A stretch of 8,144 bases of DNA from positions 1 through 8,144 of the forward strand of contig CAJXTO010000063.1 of NCBI GenBank assembly GCA_913061245.1. Reading direction: 5' to 3'. The position numbers were made by a program, and so were the translations under genes. This DNA is from an uncultured Oceanospirillales bacterium (GTDB taxonomy: Bacteria; Pseudomonadota; Gammaproteobacteria; Pseudomonadales; Litorivicinaceae). The notes beneath the pieces were generated by a model, which saw only the letters and a list, made by a program, of their open reading frames with translations, did not search any database and was not told where the DNA came from. Shown here one piece after another: positions 7,201-8,144 of the stretch; position 1 is the first letter of the stretch, and each line of letters opens with the position of its first letter.

Positions 7201-7232
7201 TATTAAAGAAAGACCGGGCGTGGCCCGGTCTT
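7201..7232 (-). terminator. Hairpin between aapJ and aapQ: partial terminator or RNA-stabilising stem
   Basis: AAGACCGGGC (7210-7219) and GCCCGGTCTT (7223-7232) are perfect complements: a 10-bp GC-rich stem with a three-base loop. On the minus strand it starts 13 bases after the aapJ stop and is followed by TCTTTAATA, so stem plus T-rich tail looks like an intrinsic terminator. As aapQMP continue on the same strand with no clear new promoter, a leaky terminator or 3'-end stabilising stem giving excess binding protein over permease is the likely role. That arrangement is well known in binding-protein-dependent transporter operons. Confidence 0.75.
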
Positions 7233-7245
7233 CGATTGGACTCGA

Positions 7246-8144
7246 TTAACGAATCGGTGGAGCGTAAAGAACACCACCACGTGTCCATAGATCGTTCACT
7301 GATCCTGCACGTGGAATACCAATCTTAGCAACTGTGCGCTCATAGATTTCGCCATAGTTACCAACTTGCTTAATCGCGTTGTATGACCAGTCTGGACCAA
7401 GACCTAGGAGTTCACCCATGTTGCCTTCAGTACCAACCAAACGTGCGATGTTTGGATTGCCTGGGTTCGCTTTCAAGCTATCGATATTTTCAGATGTGAT
7501 ACCAAGCTCTTCAGCATTGATTAACGCATAAAGAGTCATTGCAACAATATCCATCCACTGATCGTCGCCCTGGCGAACAACTGGACCTAGTGGTTCTTTA
7601 GAAATTGTTTCTGGAAGGATTGTGACACCCTCTGGGCCCACTTTCATTTCAGTACTCAACGCAGCGAGCTGCGACTTGTCTGAAGTCAATACGTCACACG
7701 CGCCACCTTCGAAACCTTCACGCGTTTGCGTTGAAGTTTCATAACCTACAGGTGTAAATGACATGTTGTTGTTACGGAAGTAATCAGCCATGTTCAGCTC
7801 AGTCGTGGTACCTGCCTGAACACAGATACTTGCACCGTCAAGCTCGAGCGTTGACTTGATGCCAGAGTCCTTCATGACCATGAAGCCCTGACCATCAATG
7901 TAGTTGTAGTAAGTGAAGTTCAGACCCAGTGAAGCTTCACGAGTCAACGTGTGCGTTGTGTTACGCGACAACACATCAACTTCACCTGACGCAAGCGCTG
8001 TAAAACGCTCTTTTGCTGTCAGCGGGATGAATGTCACTTTGCTTGCATCGCCGAGGACAGCTGCCGCGATCGCATCACAGACGGCAGCGTCGATGCCTTG
8101 CATACGACCAGCATCGTCTGGTGCTGAGAATCCTGGTACGCCAC
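7246..8144 (-). CDS. aapJ: General L-amino-acid ABC transporter, periplasmic binding protein (5' end outside window)
   Basis: AapJ is the periplasmic substrate-binding protein of the AapJQMP importer, which in Rhizobium takes a broad range of L-amino acids. The visible part is 298 residues plus two bases of an earlier codon; the family is about 340, so the signal peptide and mature N-terminus lie past the right edge. The frame stays open from the ATG at 8103 to the window end, reading GVPGFSAPDDAGR, which is conserved family sequence, so that ATG is internal. Visible hallmarks, numbered from the first full codon at 8142, are KERFTALASGEVDVLSRNTT (44-63), LGLNF (72-76), DGQGFMV (83-89), and the cysteines in SICVQAG (C107) and GACDVLTSD (C149), plausibly a disulfide. 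The partial first codon (xGT) fits the cysteine often found before GV. The stop is TAA at 7248-7246. BztA is an equivalent name. Confidence 0.95.
   Translation of the reverse strand, partial: GVPGFSAPDDAGRMQGIDAAVCDAIAAAVLGDASKVTFIPLTAKERFTALASGEVDVLSRNTTHTLTREASLGLNFTYYNYIDGQGFMVMKDSGIKSTLELDGASICVQAGTTTELNMADYFRNNNMSFTPVGYETSTQTREGFEGGACDVLTSDKSQLAALSTEMKVGPEGVTILPETISKEPLGPVVRQGDDQWMDIVAMTLYALINAEELGITSENIDSLKANPGNPNIARLVGTEGNMGELLGLGPDWSYNAIKQVGNYGEIYERTVAKIGIPRAGSVNDLWTRGGVLYAPPIR

Noticed and set aside
7243..7256. Small inverted repeat CGATT-AACG-AATCG over the aapJ stop codon
   Set aside because: Only five base pairs, AT-rich and directly beside the much stronger 10-bp hairpin; easily chance.
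7246..8103. aapJ starting at the ATG whose complement is at 8101-8103
   Set aside because: The frame is open to the window edge and the residues before this methionine (GVPGFSAPDD) are conserved family sequence. It is an internal methionine, and a start there would lack a signal peptide.

Overview
The window is an ordinary stretch of proteobacterial chromosome, most likely from a gammaproteobacterium. The evidence is the rsgA-psd pair in the same order as in Escherichia coli and the hflK-hflC pair with gammaproteobacterial-type sequences. Base composition looks balanced, roughly half G+C. Genus cannot be told from the sequence alone; an aap-type general L-amino-acid transporter is common in marine and rhizosphere Proteobacteria. 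Coding density is very high, with no stretch of 300 bases lacking a gene. I see no tRNA, rRNA, CRISPR array, insertion sequence, attachment site or origin.

Region 1 (39-1924, plus strand): rsgA (ribosome small-subunit maturation GTPase) and psd (phosphatidylserine decarboxylase) overlap by ATGA and are translationally coupled. Region 2 (1945-4028, minus strand): hflK and hflC, joined by a TAATG overlap, encode the two paralogous stomatin/prohibitin-family proteins that bind the FtsH membrane protease. They converge on psd with a 20-bp gap. Region 3 (4105 to the right edge, minus strand): aapJ (partial, running off the window), aapQ, aapM and aapP encode a complete polar amino-acid ABC importer: periplasmic binding protein, two permeases and ATPase.

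How they work together: AapJ should capture L-amino acids in the periplasm, AapQ and AapM should form the inner-membrane channel, and AapP should drive uptake by ATP hydrolysis. HflKC governs FtsH quality control in the same membrane, and Psd makes its main phospholipid, phosphatidylethanolamine. No direct functional link between the three blocks is evident beyond adjacency.

The most informative non-coding signals are a GC-rich hairpin between aapJ and aapQ followed by a non-ATG (TTG) start for aapQ, and an almost perfect 33-nt inverted repeat between aapP and hflK that could be a terminator, an operator, or both. All genes look intact. I found no convincing sign of a new biological system in this window.
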